Under the pieces are notes generated by a model. That model was not told the origin of the DNA. It was given only the letters and a program-made list of their open reading frames with translations, and did not search any database. Positions 1 through 7,517 of a DNA stretch of 52,127 bases are shown here, piece by piece. Positions within the stretch are counted from its first letter, which is position 1. Every line of letters begins with the position of its first letter. The position numbers were made by a program, and so were the translations under genes. The DNA lies in the NCBI RefSeq assembly GCF_001618005.1, contig NZ_LQXA01000007.1:1-52127 (forward strand), written 5' to 3'. Source of the stretch: Clavibacter tessellarius (GTDB taxonomy: Bacteria; Actinomycetota; Actinomycetes; Actinomycetales; Microbacteriaceae).

Positions 1-1467
1 CGCGGGCACGGCGACCGTGGGGGCGTCGCGGTCCGGGTGCGCGGCCGGGGCGGCGGCACCGGCGACTGCGGCGGCCGCGCCGACCGCGCCGACGGTCGGG
101 AGGACGCGCGTGCGGTCCTCATCGCCGTCCTGCTCGGGATGGTCGGGGTCGCTGACGCGGCGGCCTGCGTCCTCGTCCTCGTCGACGTCGCCGAAGAGGA
201 GCGCGATGGCGTCGACGGGCTCGGCGTCGGACGCGACGGGATCGCGGTCGTCACGGTCGTCGGCGACGGGCGAGCCCGGGGCGTCACGGTGCTCGTCGGC
301 GTCGGCCGGGGCGGGATCGCCGTCGGACAGGCGGGCCCCGTCCGCGACGGGAGCGGGGCCCGACGACGCGACGTCCGCCGGGGCGACAGCGGCGACAGCG
401 GCAGCGGCGGCTTCGGCCGGAGCGGGCGCCGCCACCGGGGCACCGGCGGCCCACGCCATGGCGGCGGCACGCGCAGCCGCGGCGGCGGGCGCGAGCGGGG
501 CGGAGGCGTCGTCGCGCTCCTCTGCGTCACCAGCGGCAGCGGCAGGCTCGGCGTCCCCGTCGTGCGCCGCCTCGATCGCGGCCGGCCCCGCGGGGTCGGC
601 GCGGCCGGCGGCATCCGCCGCGCCCACCGGATCGTCGACGACCCCGGCGTCCTCGTCGAGGCCCTCGTCGACGCGGGGCGTGAGGTCCACGAGGTCGTCG
701 GCGGGCGTCTCCGCGGGCATCTCGGCGGCCGGCTCCTCGACGAGCTCGGCGTCCACCACGGCGGACTCCACGGCGCCGTCGGCATCGGGCTCCGGGAGGC
801 GCTCGACGCCGTCCCCGTCCGCGATGGGCTCGAGCACGAGCTCGGCGGTCGCGTCGTCGACGGGCTCGGGATCCGACTCCAGCTCGCCGGACAGCACCTC
901 GCCGGACGGCGGCGCGTCGGACGTCGGCGCATCCGGCAGCGTGGCATCGGACGGCGGCGCATCCGCCGGCACGGTCCCGGCGGGCAGGTCCACGGGCGCC
1001 GGGACGTACCCGGGGTCGGGCTCGCCCGCGAACTCGAGCTCGTCGGCGATGCCGGGTGCCGCGGCGATCTCCGGCTCGGGCGCCGGGCCGGGCGCGTCGT
1101 CAGCGGGGTCGGCCTCGGCGGAGGCGTCCGCCTGGTCGAGCGGGGCGATCCGGTCGGCGTCCTCGGTCGCGTCGAGCGGGGCGATGCCGGCGAGGATGTC
1201 GTCCGCCGGGGCCTGCGGCGCGTCGGCGGGAGCGGGGTCGATGCCCTCCTCCTGCGCGGCGGCGATCTCATCGGCCTCCGCCTGCTCCGCGTCGTCGCGG
1301 TCGGCGGGCTCGGGCTCGACGCCCTCGATGCCGCCCCAGCCGGTCGGCGCCAGCGGGCGGACGGGCCGCTCCCGGTCGGCGTCCGTCGCGGGACGGACGG
1401 CGAAGGGGTCGTCGTCGCGGTCGCGGTCGCGGCCGGATCCGCCGCCGGGAGGCGCCTGCCCGTCCAC
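1..1467 (-). CDS. Large acidic low-complexity protein, N-terminal part (runs off the window)
   Basis: The reading frame opens with a GTG whose first base is the last base of the pyrE stop (TAGTG), so translation is probably coupled to pyrE. About 489 codons follow without a stop to the window edge. The product is dominated by Ala, Asp, Glu and Pro and looks disordered. It has no signal peptide, and an Ala-rich stretch lies near residues 325-370. The segment closest to the edge includes ALLFGDVDEDEDAGRR and then another Ala-rich stretch. No known domain is visible. Long open frames on the other strand here give Ser/Ala/Arg-rich translations and are shadows. A C-terminal membrane or enzymatic domain may lie outside the window. 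Function unknown. Confidence 0.72.
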   Translation of the reverse strand, partial: MDGQAPPGGGSGRDRDRDDDPFAVRPATDADRERPVRPLAPTGWGGIEGVEPEPADRDDAEQAEADEIAAAQEEGIDPAPADAPQAPADDILAGIAPLDATEDADRIAPLDQADASAEADPADDAPGPAPEPEIAAAPGIADELEFAGEPDPGYVPAPVDLPAGTVPADAPPSDATLPDAPTSDAPPSGEVLSGELESDPEPVDDATAELVLEPIADGDGVERLPEPDADGAVESAVVDAELVEEPAAEMPAETPADDLVDLTPRVDEGLDEDAGVVDDPVGAADAAGRADPAGPAAIEAAHDGDAEPAAAAGDAEERDDASAPLAPAAAAARAAAMAWAAGAPVAAPAPAEAAAAAVAAVAPADVASSGPAPVADGARLSDGDPAPADADEHRDAPGSPVADDRDDRDPVASDAEPVDAIALLFGDVDEDEDAGRRVSDPDHPEQDGDEDRTRVLPTVGAVGAAAAVAGAAAPAAHPDRDAPTVAVPA

Positions 1468-2021
1468 TACGCGAGCCCCAGGTCCTCGAGGCCGATGGCG
1501 TAGAGGTAGCGGTGGCCGGCGGCCTCGATGACCGCGCGGGCGTCGGTCGAGCGGTCGACGACCACGGCGACCGCGGCGATCTCCGCGCCCACCTTCTCGA
1601 GCGCCTCGATGGCCTTCAGCGGGGATCCGCCGGTGGTGGAGGTGTCCTCGACGACGATGACGCGCTTGCCCTGGAGGTCGGGCCCCTCGACCTGGCGGCC
1701 GCGGCCGTGGTCCTTGGGCTCCTTGCGGACGACGAACGCGTCGTAGCCGCGGCCGACCGCGGCGCCCTGGTGCAGGATCGCGGCGGCGATGGGATCCGCG
1801 CCCATGGTCAGCCCGCCGACGGCGGCGACGTCGGGCACCTCGGCGATGAGGTCGAGCATGACCCGCCCGATGAGCGGCGCGACGCGGTGGTCGAGGCTCA
1901 CGCGGCGCAGGTCGACGTAGTAGGTCGCCTTCTTGCCGCTCGTCAGGGTGAAGTCGCCGTGGAAGACGGCGTCCTCCTTGATGTGGGCGATGAGCTGCTG
2001 GCGCGCGTCGGAGGTCGTCAC
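1467..2021 (-). CDS. pyrE: Orotate phosphoribosyltransferase
   Basis: This enzyme makes orotidine 5'-monophosphate from orotate and PRPP, the fifth step of de novo pyrimidine synthesis, in the cytoplasm. The 184-residue length is normal for the short bacterial type. Visible marks are the SGKKATYYVDLR segment (about residues 28-39), a mobile loop with VRKEPKDHG (about 98-106) and the PRPP-binding signature VIVVEDTSTTGGS (121-133). The GTG start at 2021 is supported by a TAGGAT box 7 nt upstream, suggesting a leaderless transcript. Its stop overlaps the GTG of the acidic protein downstream. No other pyrimidine gene is in the window. Confidence 0.95.
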   Translation of the reverse strand: MTTSDARQQLIAHIKEDAVFHGDFTLTSGKKATYYVDLRRVSLDHRVAPLIGRVMLDLIAEVPDVAAVGGLTMGADPIAAAILHQGAAVGRGYDAFVVRKEPKDHGRGRQVEGPDLQGKRVIVVEDTSTTGGSPLKAIEALEKVGAEIAAVAVVVDRSTDARAVIEAAGHRYLYAIGLEDLGLA

Positions 2022-2028
2022 GCAGCCG

Positions 2029-2034
2029 ATCCTA
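2029..2034 (-). promoter_or_regulatory. -10 box of pyrE (leaderless)
   Basis: TAGGAT on the minus strand ends 7 nt before the GTG start of pyrE. No convincing -35 hexamer is seen. Confidence 0.5.
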
Positions 2035-2087
2035 CGGGCGGGGGCCCGCGCCGACAGGTGCGACGGGCGGGCGCGACGCGACGCGGA

Positions 2088-3023
2088 TCAGCTGCCGGAT
2101 GCGGTCGGCAGGCCGAACACCGTGCCCACCGCCGCCACGTCGTCGCCGCCGTGGCCCGCGGCGGACGCCTCCGCGTACGTCTCGCGGAGCGCCTCGAGCA
2201 TCGCGGTGTCGAAGTCGTGCGCGTCGGCGCCGTCGAGCGCGGCGAGCATGAGCGTCACGTCCTTGAGCAGGCCGTCGAGCGCGAACGACGGCGCGAGCTC
2301 GCCCGCGAGCATCGACCCGCCCTTGAGGTGCGCGTACGGGGTGTCGGCGGCGCCGCCCGCGATCGCGTCGAGGAAGAGGCGCGGCTCGACGCCGAGCAGC
2401 TGCGCGAGGCCGAGCGACTGGCCCGTCGCAGCGGTGATGGACGCGATCCAGGCGTTGCAGGCGAGCTTGAGGGCGGATCCGGGACCGGCGGTGGACCCGG
2501 CGACCACCGTGCGCGAGCCGGTCGCCTCGAGGACGGGGCGCGCGACGGCGAGGTCGTCCTCGGATCCGGAGACGAGGTGCACGAGGAGGCCCTGCTCGGC
2601 GGGGCCGCGCGTGCCGAGGACGGGCGCGTCCACGAACCGGATGCCGTGCTCGGCGGCGAGCGCGGCGATCCGGCGGGTGCCCTCGACGCCCACGGTGGAC
2701 GACTGGAGCACCACGGCGCCGGGGCGGAGCGCGGGCGCGACGTCGGCGAGGACCTCGAGCACGGCGTCCTGGTCGAACAGCATGACCACCACGATGTCGG
2801 CGTCGCGCACCGCGTCGGCGGCGCTCTCCGCGACGGTCGCGCCGTGGTCCGCGAGGGGCGCGGCCCTCTCGGCGCTGCGGTTCCAGACCGTGAGCGGGAG
2901 GCCCGCGCGAAGGATCGAGCGGCTCATGCCGGAGCCCATCACGCCGGTGCCGAGCAGCGCCACGCGGGGCGGCCCGTCGGATGCGGGGGCGGAGGCGGGC
3001 GCGGCAGCGGTGTCGTCGGTCAT
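2088..3023 (-). CDS. Beta-hydroxyacid dehydrogenase family (3-hydroxyisobutyrate dehydrogenase-like)
   Basis: This 311-residue cytoplasmic NAD(P)-dependent enzyme oxidises a beta-hydroxyacid or reduces the matching semialdehyde or glyoxylate; the exact substrate cannot be told. The Rossmann motif VALLGTGVMGSGM lies at about residues 21-33. The substrate loop DAPVLGTRGPAEQG is at about 132-145, and the catalytic lysine is K186 in GSALKLACN, with the usual Asn four residues later. The ATG at 3023 is preferred over longer readings because the fold begins soon after it and a TACCGT box sits 6 nt upstream. It lies between pyrE and an Asp23 gene on the same strand, with gaps that suggest separate transcription. 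Confidence 0.88.
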   Translation of the reverse strand: MTDDTAAAPASAPASDGPPRVALLGTGVMGSGMSRSILRAGLPLTVWNRSAERAAPLADHGATVAESAADAVRDADIVVVMLFDQDAVLEVLADVAPALRPGAVVLQSSTVGVEGTRRIAALAAEHGIRFVDAPVLGTRGPAEQGLLVHLVSGSEDDLAVARPVLEATGSRTVVAGSTAGPGSALKLACNAWIASITAATGQSLGLAQLLGVEPRLFLDAIAGGAADTPYAHLKGGSMLAGELAPSFALDGLLKDVTLMLAALDGADAHDFDTAMLEALRETYAEASAAGHGGDDVAAVGTVFGLPTASGS

Positions 3024-3029
3024 CCCCCG

Positions 3030-3035
3030 ACGGTA
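3030..3035 (-). promoter_or_regulatory. -10 box of the beta-hydroxyacid dehydrogenase gene (leaderless)
   Basis: TACCGT on the minus strand lies 6 nt before the ATG at 3023. Confidence 0.45.
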
Positions 3036-3124
3036 CGCCCGCCGGATCGGAGACCATCGCGCCCGCGCACGACGACGGGCCGCCGATCGCGGGGATCGAC
3101 GGCCTGTCGGGCGGTGCGGACGGC

Positions 3125-3622
3125 TCAGACCGCGGGCGCCTCGGCGTCGTCGTCGGAGCCCTCGCCCGGCAGCACGATGTCGGCGATCGTCACGTCGACC
3201 CGCGTGACCGGCCGGCCCACGAGCTCGGTGACGGCGTCCGTGATGGCGGCGCGCACGTCGGCGGCGACCTGCTGGAGCGGCACGCCGTATTCGGCGACGA
3301 GCGTCACCTGGAACGCGACGCCGGACTCCTCGGTCTCGACCGAGACGCCCTGCGTGAGGTCGGTCTGGCCGATGCGGTCGCGGAGCTGGCCGATGACGCG
3401 GGCCGCGCCGCCGCCGAGCGCGTGCACGCCGGGGATGTCGCGGATCGCGAGGCCCGCGACCTTCGCGACGACGCCGTCGGCGACGACCGTGTCGCCCTCG
3501 GCGAGCGCCCCGGAGGAGACGGTGCCGGAGGATGCCGGCGCGACGCGCGTGACGTCGGCCGGGGTGGGAGCGGGGGTGGGAGTGGGAGTGCTGGGGCTGG
3601 TGCTGGGGTTCGTGTCGCTCAT
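3125..3622 (-). CDS. Asp23/Gls24 family envelope stress protein
   Basis: This 165-residue protein has a Thr/Pro-rich N-terminal tail (TPTPTPAPTP) followed by a full Asp23/Gls24 domain from about residue 45. The family pattern is clear: VVAKVAGLAIRDIPGV, then a beta strand with VTLVAEYGVPLQQVAADVR and the ending VTRVDVTIADI. In Firmicutes, Asp23 lies under the membrane and is linked to alkaline and envelope stress; its role in actinobacteria is less clear. The ATG at 3622 has a GAGGA ribosome site 5 nt upstream, so the longer reading from 3634 is not favoured. It is divergent from the ECF sigma-factor operon, whose second and third genes also look Asp23-like, so all are probably one regulon. 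Confidence 0.85.
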   Translation of the reverse strand: MSDTNPSTSPSTPTPTPAPTPADVTRVAPASSGTVSSGALAEGDTVVADGVVAKVAGLAIRDIPGVHALGGGAARVIGQLRDRIGQTDLTQGVSVETEESGVAFQVTLVAEYGVPLQQVAADVRAAITDAVTELVGRPVTRVDVTIADIVLPGEGSDDDAEAPAV

Positions 3623-3755
3623 GCGGTTCCTCACCGTCGGGGCCCGTCGGACGGGCGTCTGCTGTGGTACTCATGGATCAGACGCGGCTCGTCCCCGGTT
3701 CGTCACGGACCGGACCCGGATCCGGCTCGTCTCCCAGCGCACACGGAGGTACGGC

Positions 3756-4310
3756 ATGGCCCTCTCCTCCTCCCTGCAGGACGCGGGCGACGGGATCCTC
3801 GCCGAGCGCGCGGCCGACGGCGACACCCGGGCCTTCGAGGTCCTGGTCCGCCGGCACGCCTCCTACATGCGGGCCTTCGCCATCCGGCTCACCGGATCCC
3901 GCGCCGACGCGGACGACGCGGTGCAGGAGGCGCTCATCACCGCGTGGGACCGGCTGCCCACGCTCGAGAAGCCGGACCGCGTGAAGAGCTGGCTGCTGCA
4001 GATCGTCAGCCGCAAGTCCCTCGACCGGATCCGCGCGCGCCGCCCCGCCGACGACATCGACGACCACGAGATCGCCGACCGGCTCACCTCGCCGGAGCGC
4101 GATGCCGAGACGTCGTCGCAGATGCGCGCGCTGGCGGTCGTCCTCGACGCCCTGCCGCGCGAGCAGCGCGAGGTGTGGATGCTGCGCGAGGTGGGAGGCT
4201 TCTCCTACGAGGAGATCGCCGAGAGGCTGGGCGCGACGCCCTCGACCATCCGCGGCCGGCTGTCCCGGGCGCGCACCACGGTGATGACGAGCATGGAGGC
4301 GTGGCGATGA
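3756..4310 (+). CDS. ECF-type RNA polymerase sigma factor
   Basis: This 184-residue sigma-70 family protein has only regions 2 and 4. Region 2 spans about residues 25-85 and contains DADDAVQEALITAWDRL. Region 4 spans about 120-180 and contains REVWMLREVGGFSYEEIAER and STIRGRLSRAR. It would direct RNA polymerase to a small stress regulon. The start at 3756 follows GGAGG by 6 nt. The stop overlaps the next start (ATGA at 4307-4310), so the next gene is translationally coupled. That position is usual for an anti-sigma factor, but the partner here carries an Asp23-like domain and no membrane segment. Confidence 0.9.
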   Translation: MALSSSLQDAGDGILAERAADGDTRAFEVLVRRHASYMRAFAIRLTGSRADADDAVQEALITAWDRLPTLEKPDRVKSWLLQIVSRKSLDRIRARRPADDIDDHEIADRLTSPERDAETSSQMRALAVVLDALPREQREVWMLREVGGFSYEEIAERLGATPSTIRGRLSRARTTVMTSMEAWR

Positions 4311-4921
4311 GCGGCACCGGACCGCACGGGGGACCCGCCCTCGACGCCGACGGCGAGCCCCTCGACATGGCTGCCCTCGCCGACTACCTCGACCGCGGGC
4401 GCACCCCGCGCATCGCCGCGTACGAGGACGACCCCGACATCCGCAACGCGCTCCGCGCCCTCGAGCACATGCGCGACCTCGGCCGCGAGCTCGTGGAGGC
4501 CGAGGCCGAGGAGGCCGAGGCCCCGGGCGACGACTTCTTCCGCGGCGTGCTCGCGCACATCAGCCGCGAGTCGCGCGCCGGACGCGACATCCCGCTCTCC
4601 CACCCGGATCCGGGGGTCAGCCTCGCGCTCACCGAGGGCGCCGTGCGCACCCTCGTGCGGCAGGCGGGCGACGAGGTGCCGGGCGTGCTCATCGGCCGCT
4701 GCACGCTCGACGGGGACGTGACGCGCGCCGGCGAGCCGGTCCGGGTCGCGCTCACCATGAGCGTCGTGTGGGGGGATCCGCTGCCCGAGCTGGCGCAGCG
4801 CGTGCGCGAGCGGGTCCACGCGGCCCTGCTCCGGCACACCGAGCTGCGCATCGAGGGCATCGACGTGACCGTGGTGGACGTGCAGGCGCCACCCGCGCCC
4901 GAGGAGGAGGCAGCACGATGA
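4307..4921 (+). CDS. Asp23-like domain protein, possible sigma-factor partner
   Basis: This 204-residue protein has two parts. The N-terminal half (to about residue 100) is acidic and probably helical, with a short DMAALADYLDRGRTP segment and a Glu/Ala run. The second half (about 105-195) follows the Asp23 pattern: LTEGAVRTLVRQAGDEVPGV, then VALTMSVVWGDPLPELAQRV and the terminal strand IEGIDVTVVDV. It lies between the sigma factor and a third small gene, overlapping both by ATGA. A reasonable inference is that the N-terminal half binds or reports to the sigma factor while the Asp23 half senses envelope state. No transmembrane segment or zinc-binding HxxxCxxC motif is visible, so it is not a classic zinc anti-sigma factor. 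Confidence 0.7.
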   Translation: MSGTGPHGGPALDADGEPLDMAALADYLDRGRTPRIAAYEDDPDIRNALRALEHMRDLGRELVEAEAEEAEAPGDDFFRGVLAHISRESRAGRDIPLSHPDPGVSLALTEGAVRTLVRQAGDEVPGVLIGRCTLDGDVTRAGEPVRVALTMSVVWGDPLPELAQRVRERVHAALLRHTELRIEGIDVTVVDVQAPPAPEEEAAR

Positions 4922-5307
4922 CCCTCGACGACGACGCGTCCGCGGCGCCCGGCACCGGCCCGCTCCCGGACCCCGCCGCCCTGTCCCGCGACCTCACCGC
5001 CGTGCTCCGCGGCGTCCCGGGCGTGGCCGACGTGTTCGCGCCGCGCTCCCCCGTGCTGCTGGCCGCCCGGCAGGTGGTGGAGGGCGTCGTCGCCGGGTCC
5101 TCGACCGCGGCCGAGCAGCTCGTCACCGTCGAGACCGGCGAGGGCACCGTGCTCGTGCAGGCGTCCATCGCGGTGGATGCGGCGGGCCGCGCCAGCGACA
5201 CCGCGCGCGCCGCCGTCGACGCGATCCGCGCGCGCCTCGCCGAGGCCGTCGGCGCGGACGCCGCGGCGCTCGCGACCGTCACGGTGCGCGTCGGCAGCAT
5301 CGGCTGA
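4918..5307 (+). CDS. Small protein with a degenerate Asp23-like fold
   Basis: This 129-residue protein is the last gene of the sigma-factor operon; its ATG overlaps the preceding stop (ATGA). After a short acidic start, the segments VLRGVPGVADV, VLVQASIAVDAAGRASDTAR and the closing LATVTVRVGSI follow the order of Asp23 secondary structure (PGV turn, strand, helix, strand), but the family signature is weak. It has no signal peptide, membrane helix or cysteine. The assignment rests on this pattern and on its neighbours. It ends close to a convergent gene at 5339. Confidence 0.6.
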   Translation: MTLDDDASAAPGTGPLPDPAALSRDLTAVLRGVPGVADVFAPRSPVLLAARQVVEGVVAGSSTAAEQLVTVETGEGTVLVQASIAVDAAGRASDTARAAVDAIRARLAEAVGADAAALATVTVRVGSIG

Positions 5308-5338
5308 TCACGAGGACGTCGTCAGAGGGTGACACCAG

Positions 5339-6499
5339 CTAGTCCGACGGTTTCTCCGCGTACACGGAGACTCGGCGGAGATAAATACGCCCGAAAGTAG
5401 TGCCGCGCAGCACCTCCACTGCCCTGAGGCAGTCCTTTGCTTGCGAATGCCGTCTTTCCAGCGCCGCGAGTTGCTGATCTCTCGCCGCGAGCTGCTGTTC
5501 TCTCGTCGCAAGCTGCTGCTCTCTCGTCGCAAGCTCGATCTTCATCTCGTCAAGGCGACATGTCGCTTTCGCGAGATCTCCTTCAACGATCGAGGCGGAG
5601 CGAAGGGCAGCGTCACGCTCCTCGATCCTGTCTCGGATCTCTCTGCCCAGAGCACGGTTCCGACGCACGAGCGCCTGCATCATCTGAAGCCACTTACCGG
5701 TGCTGGCCCAGCCGTAATAGGCCGTGCGCTCCACGCCACCGGCGATGTCGTGGTGGAGCTTCCCTGCCAGGTACTGCTGGAGCACGAGCGCTAGCCCGAA
5801 CTGACTGACTGCGGGCTGACGCAGCATCTGATGCCGATCGGGCTGGAGGATCCCGGCGTCGACTATCGCGCTCAGGCCGCCGACGTCGAGCGCGTCCTCC
5901 GGCCGGGAGGTGTCGGTCACGAGCCGCACTCCGAACGCGGGGATGCGCGTGTCGACCCAATGGCAGTCGTATGTCAGCCATAGAACCCTGGTGGAGCGCT
6001 GGGGCTCCCTGTACCGCCGGATGATGTCGTGCTCGCGGGCAGCTTCCTCCCCCTCGACGTTCTCCAGCTCGATTCGGATGAGGTGAAGTACCTGCGGCGT
6101 GCGCACAAGGAGATCGACATGCCCCGCCGCCAACTTCGGCGCGACGACGGTCTCGTATCCGAGGGAGCGCGCATGCTCGTCGACGGCGGAGACCAGCGCC
6201 CTCTTCCACCCTCCCCCTCGTCGTCTTCCGCGCATCTCCGCACACTGCTCCTCCGCGAGGCCCGGGCCCTCGTCCGGTCGCGGTGTGTGGGCCAGGATGT
6301 CGCGTTGAGAAGACGTCCCTCGATGAAGACGCCTCGGGTGCACAGGTCGATCGCAGTCCATGCATCTCAGGCCTTCGCGGGACTCCGTGGAATGCCAGCG
6401 GTCATACTGCCCAGGTCTGCGTATGTCGATCGCGGTCCCTCCGGGTCCGATCGCCACGACCATGTTCTGGGGATCCGCCCATCTGCTCATGCCCCTCAT
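5339..6499 (-). CDS. CoiA-like nuclease-fold protein with C-terminal heptad repeats
   Basis: This 386-residue protein resembles the competence protein CoiA family. A CMDCDRPVHPRR cysteine pair is followed by DILAHTPRP and then a predicted PD-(D/E)xK-like core. The core has a helix before GYETVVAPKLAAGHVDLLV, then IRIELENVEGEEAAREHD, IIRRYREP and VLWLTYDCHWV; the last two match the RxxxY...VLWxx pattern of CoiA. From about residue 315 a repeated TREQQLA/ARDQQLA segment predicts a coiled coil, which known CoiA proteins do not usually have. CoiA aids DNA uptake and recombination, but no competence genes are nearby. GC is lower than the surroundings, suggesting acquisition. The start is uncertain; 6490 is an alternative. 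Function not established. Confidence 0.65.
   Translation of the reverse strand: MRGMSRWADPQNMVVAIGPGGTAIDIRRPGQYDRWHSTESREGLRCMDCDRPVHPRRLHRGTSSQRDILAHTPRPDEGPGLAEEQCAEMRGRRRGGGWKRALVSAVDEHARSLGYETVVAPKLAAGHVDLLVRTPQVLHLIRIELENVEGEEAAREHDIIRRYREPQRSTRVLWLTYDCHWVDTRIPAFGVRLVTDTSRPEDALDVGGLSAIVDAGILQPDRHQMLRQPAVSQFGLALVLQQYLAGKLHHDIAGGVERTAYYGWASTGKWLQMMQALVRRNRALGREIRDRIEERDAALRSASIVEGDLAKATCRLDEMKIELATREQQLATREQQLAARDQQLAALERRHSQAKDCLRAVEVLRGTTFGRIYLRRVSVYAEKPSD
5463..5536. repeat. 21-bp tandem repeat inside the CoiA-like gene
   Basis: About 3.5 copies of a 21-bp unit built on tctcg-tcgcaagctgctg encode the seven-residue TREQQLA-type repeats of the coiled coil. The unit equals one heptad, so copy-number change would keep the frame and only alter coil length. 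Confidence 0.75.
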
Positions 6500-6577
6500 C
6501 AATAACGGAGACGACCGACAGTCCGTGTGTTCTGTCGACCGGGCACGCGCGCGGCCGGGCCGGTCCCCCGCTCCCGG

Positions 6578-6583
6578 TACCGT
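6578..6583 (+). promoter_or_regulatory. -10 box of xthA (leaderless)
   Basis: TACCGT lies 6 nt before the ATG at 6590. Confidence 0.45.
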
Positions 6584-6589
6584 GGACGC

Positions 6590-7426
6590 ATGCGCGTCGC
6601 CACCTGGAACGTCAACTCCATCCGCACCCGCGTGGGGCGCGTCGTCGACTGGCTCGTGCGCGAGGACGTCGACGTGCTGGCCATGCAGGAGATCAAGTGC
6701 AAGCCCGAGCAGTTCCCCATGGCGGCGTTCGAGGAGGCCGGCTACGAGGTCGCCGTGCACGGCCTCAGCCAGTGGAACGGCGTCGCGATCGCGAGCCGCC
6801 TGCCGCTCGAGGACGTCGTGACGACGTTCGAGGGGATGCCGAGGTTCGGCAAGCCCGACGCGACCGGCCAGCCGCCGCTCGAGGCACGCGCGATGGGCGC
6901 GACCGTCGCGGGCATCCGCCTGTGGAGCCTCTACGTGCCCAACGGCCGCGGGCTCGACGACCCGCACTACTCCTACAAGCTCGAGTGGCTCGAGGCGCTG
7001 GCTGCCGACACGCGCGCCTGGCTCGCGGCGGATCCGGAGACGCCGCTCGCGCTCATGGGCGACTGGAACGTGGCGCCGCTCGACACCGACGTGTGGGATC
7101 CGGCGCTCTTCGAGGGCAAGACGCACACCTCGGAGCCCGAGCGCGCCGCGTTCGCCGCGTTCCTCGAGGCCGGGCTCGCCGACGTCGTGCGCCCGTCGAT
7201 CCCCGAGGGCTACACGTACTGGGACTACCAGCAGCTGCGGTTCCCGCGCGACGAGGGCATGCGGATCGACTTCATCCTCGGCAGCGCGCGGTTCGCGGAG
7301 CTCGTGGACGCGCCCCGCATCCACCGCGACGAGCGCAAGGGCGACGGCCCGAGCGACCACGTGCCGGTGGCCGTCGACCTCGACGTGGAGACCGAGCTCG
7401 ACGACGACCGGCCGATGATCTTCTGA
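6590..7426 (+). CDS. xthA: Exonuclease III (AP endonuclease family)
   Basis: This 278-residue Mg-dependent DNA repair enzyme cleaves at abasic sites and trims 3' blocked ends. It has the exonuclease III layout: MRVATWNVNSIR at the start, the metal-binding Glu (E34) in MQEIKC, SLYVPNGRG near residue 110, the catalytic GDWNVAP at about 155-161, RIDFILGS near 224 and the final SDHVPV at about 254 with the catalytic His. The ATG at 6590 is chosen because the conserved fold begins at once and a TACCGT box lies 6 nt upstream. It is divergent from the CoiA-like gene and not in an operon with its neighbours. Confidence 0.95.
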   Translation: MRVATWNVNSIRTRVGRVVDWLVREDVDVLAMQEIKCKPEQFPMAAFEEAGYEVAVHGLSQWNGVAIASRLPLEDVVTTFEGMPRFGKPDATGQPPLEARAMGATVAGIRLWSLYVPNGRGLDDPHYSYKLEWLEALAADTRAWLAADPETPLALMGDWNVAPLDTDVWDPALFEGKTHTSEPERAAFAAFLEAGLADVVRPSIPEGYTYWDYQQLRFPRDEGMRIDFILGSARFAELVDAPRIHRDERKGDGPSDHVPVAVDLDVETELDDDRPMIF

Positions 7427-7505
7427 TCCGCGCCGCGGCCCCGGCCGGAGTCGCGAGCCGATGGCCGCTCCCGATTCCGATTCCGGCGCCCAGGGGCGTG
7501 CCCCG

Positions 7506-7511
7506 TAGTCT
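7506..7511 (+). promoter_or_regulatory. -10 box of the membrane-protein gene at 7518 (leaderless)
   Basis: TAGTCT lies 6 nt before the GTG start at 7518. Confidence 0.4.
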
Positions 7512-7517
7512 CGTGGC

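Noticed and set aside
17-1531. Two long plus-strand open frames of about 490-500 codons
   Set aside because: Their translations are Ser/Ala/Arg- or Gly/Arg-rich with no domain, and the minus strand offers a frame starting at the pyrE stop with normal codon use.
1056-3755. Long plus-strand extension upstream of the sigma-factor start
   Set aside because: It is antisense to pyrE and two other clear genes; the sigma-factor fold begins only after 3756, where a GGAGG site lies.
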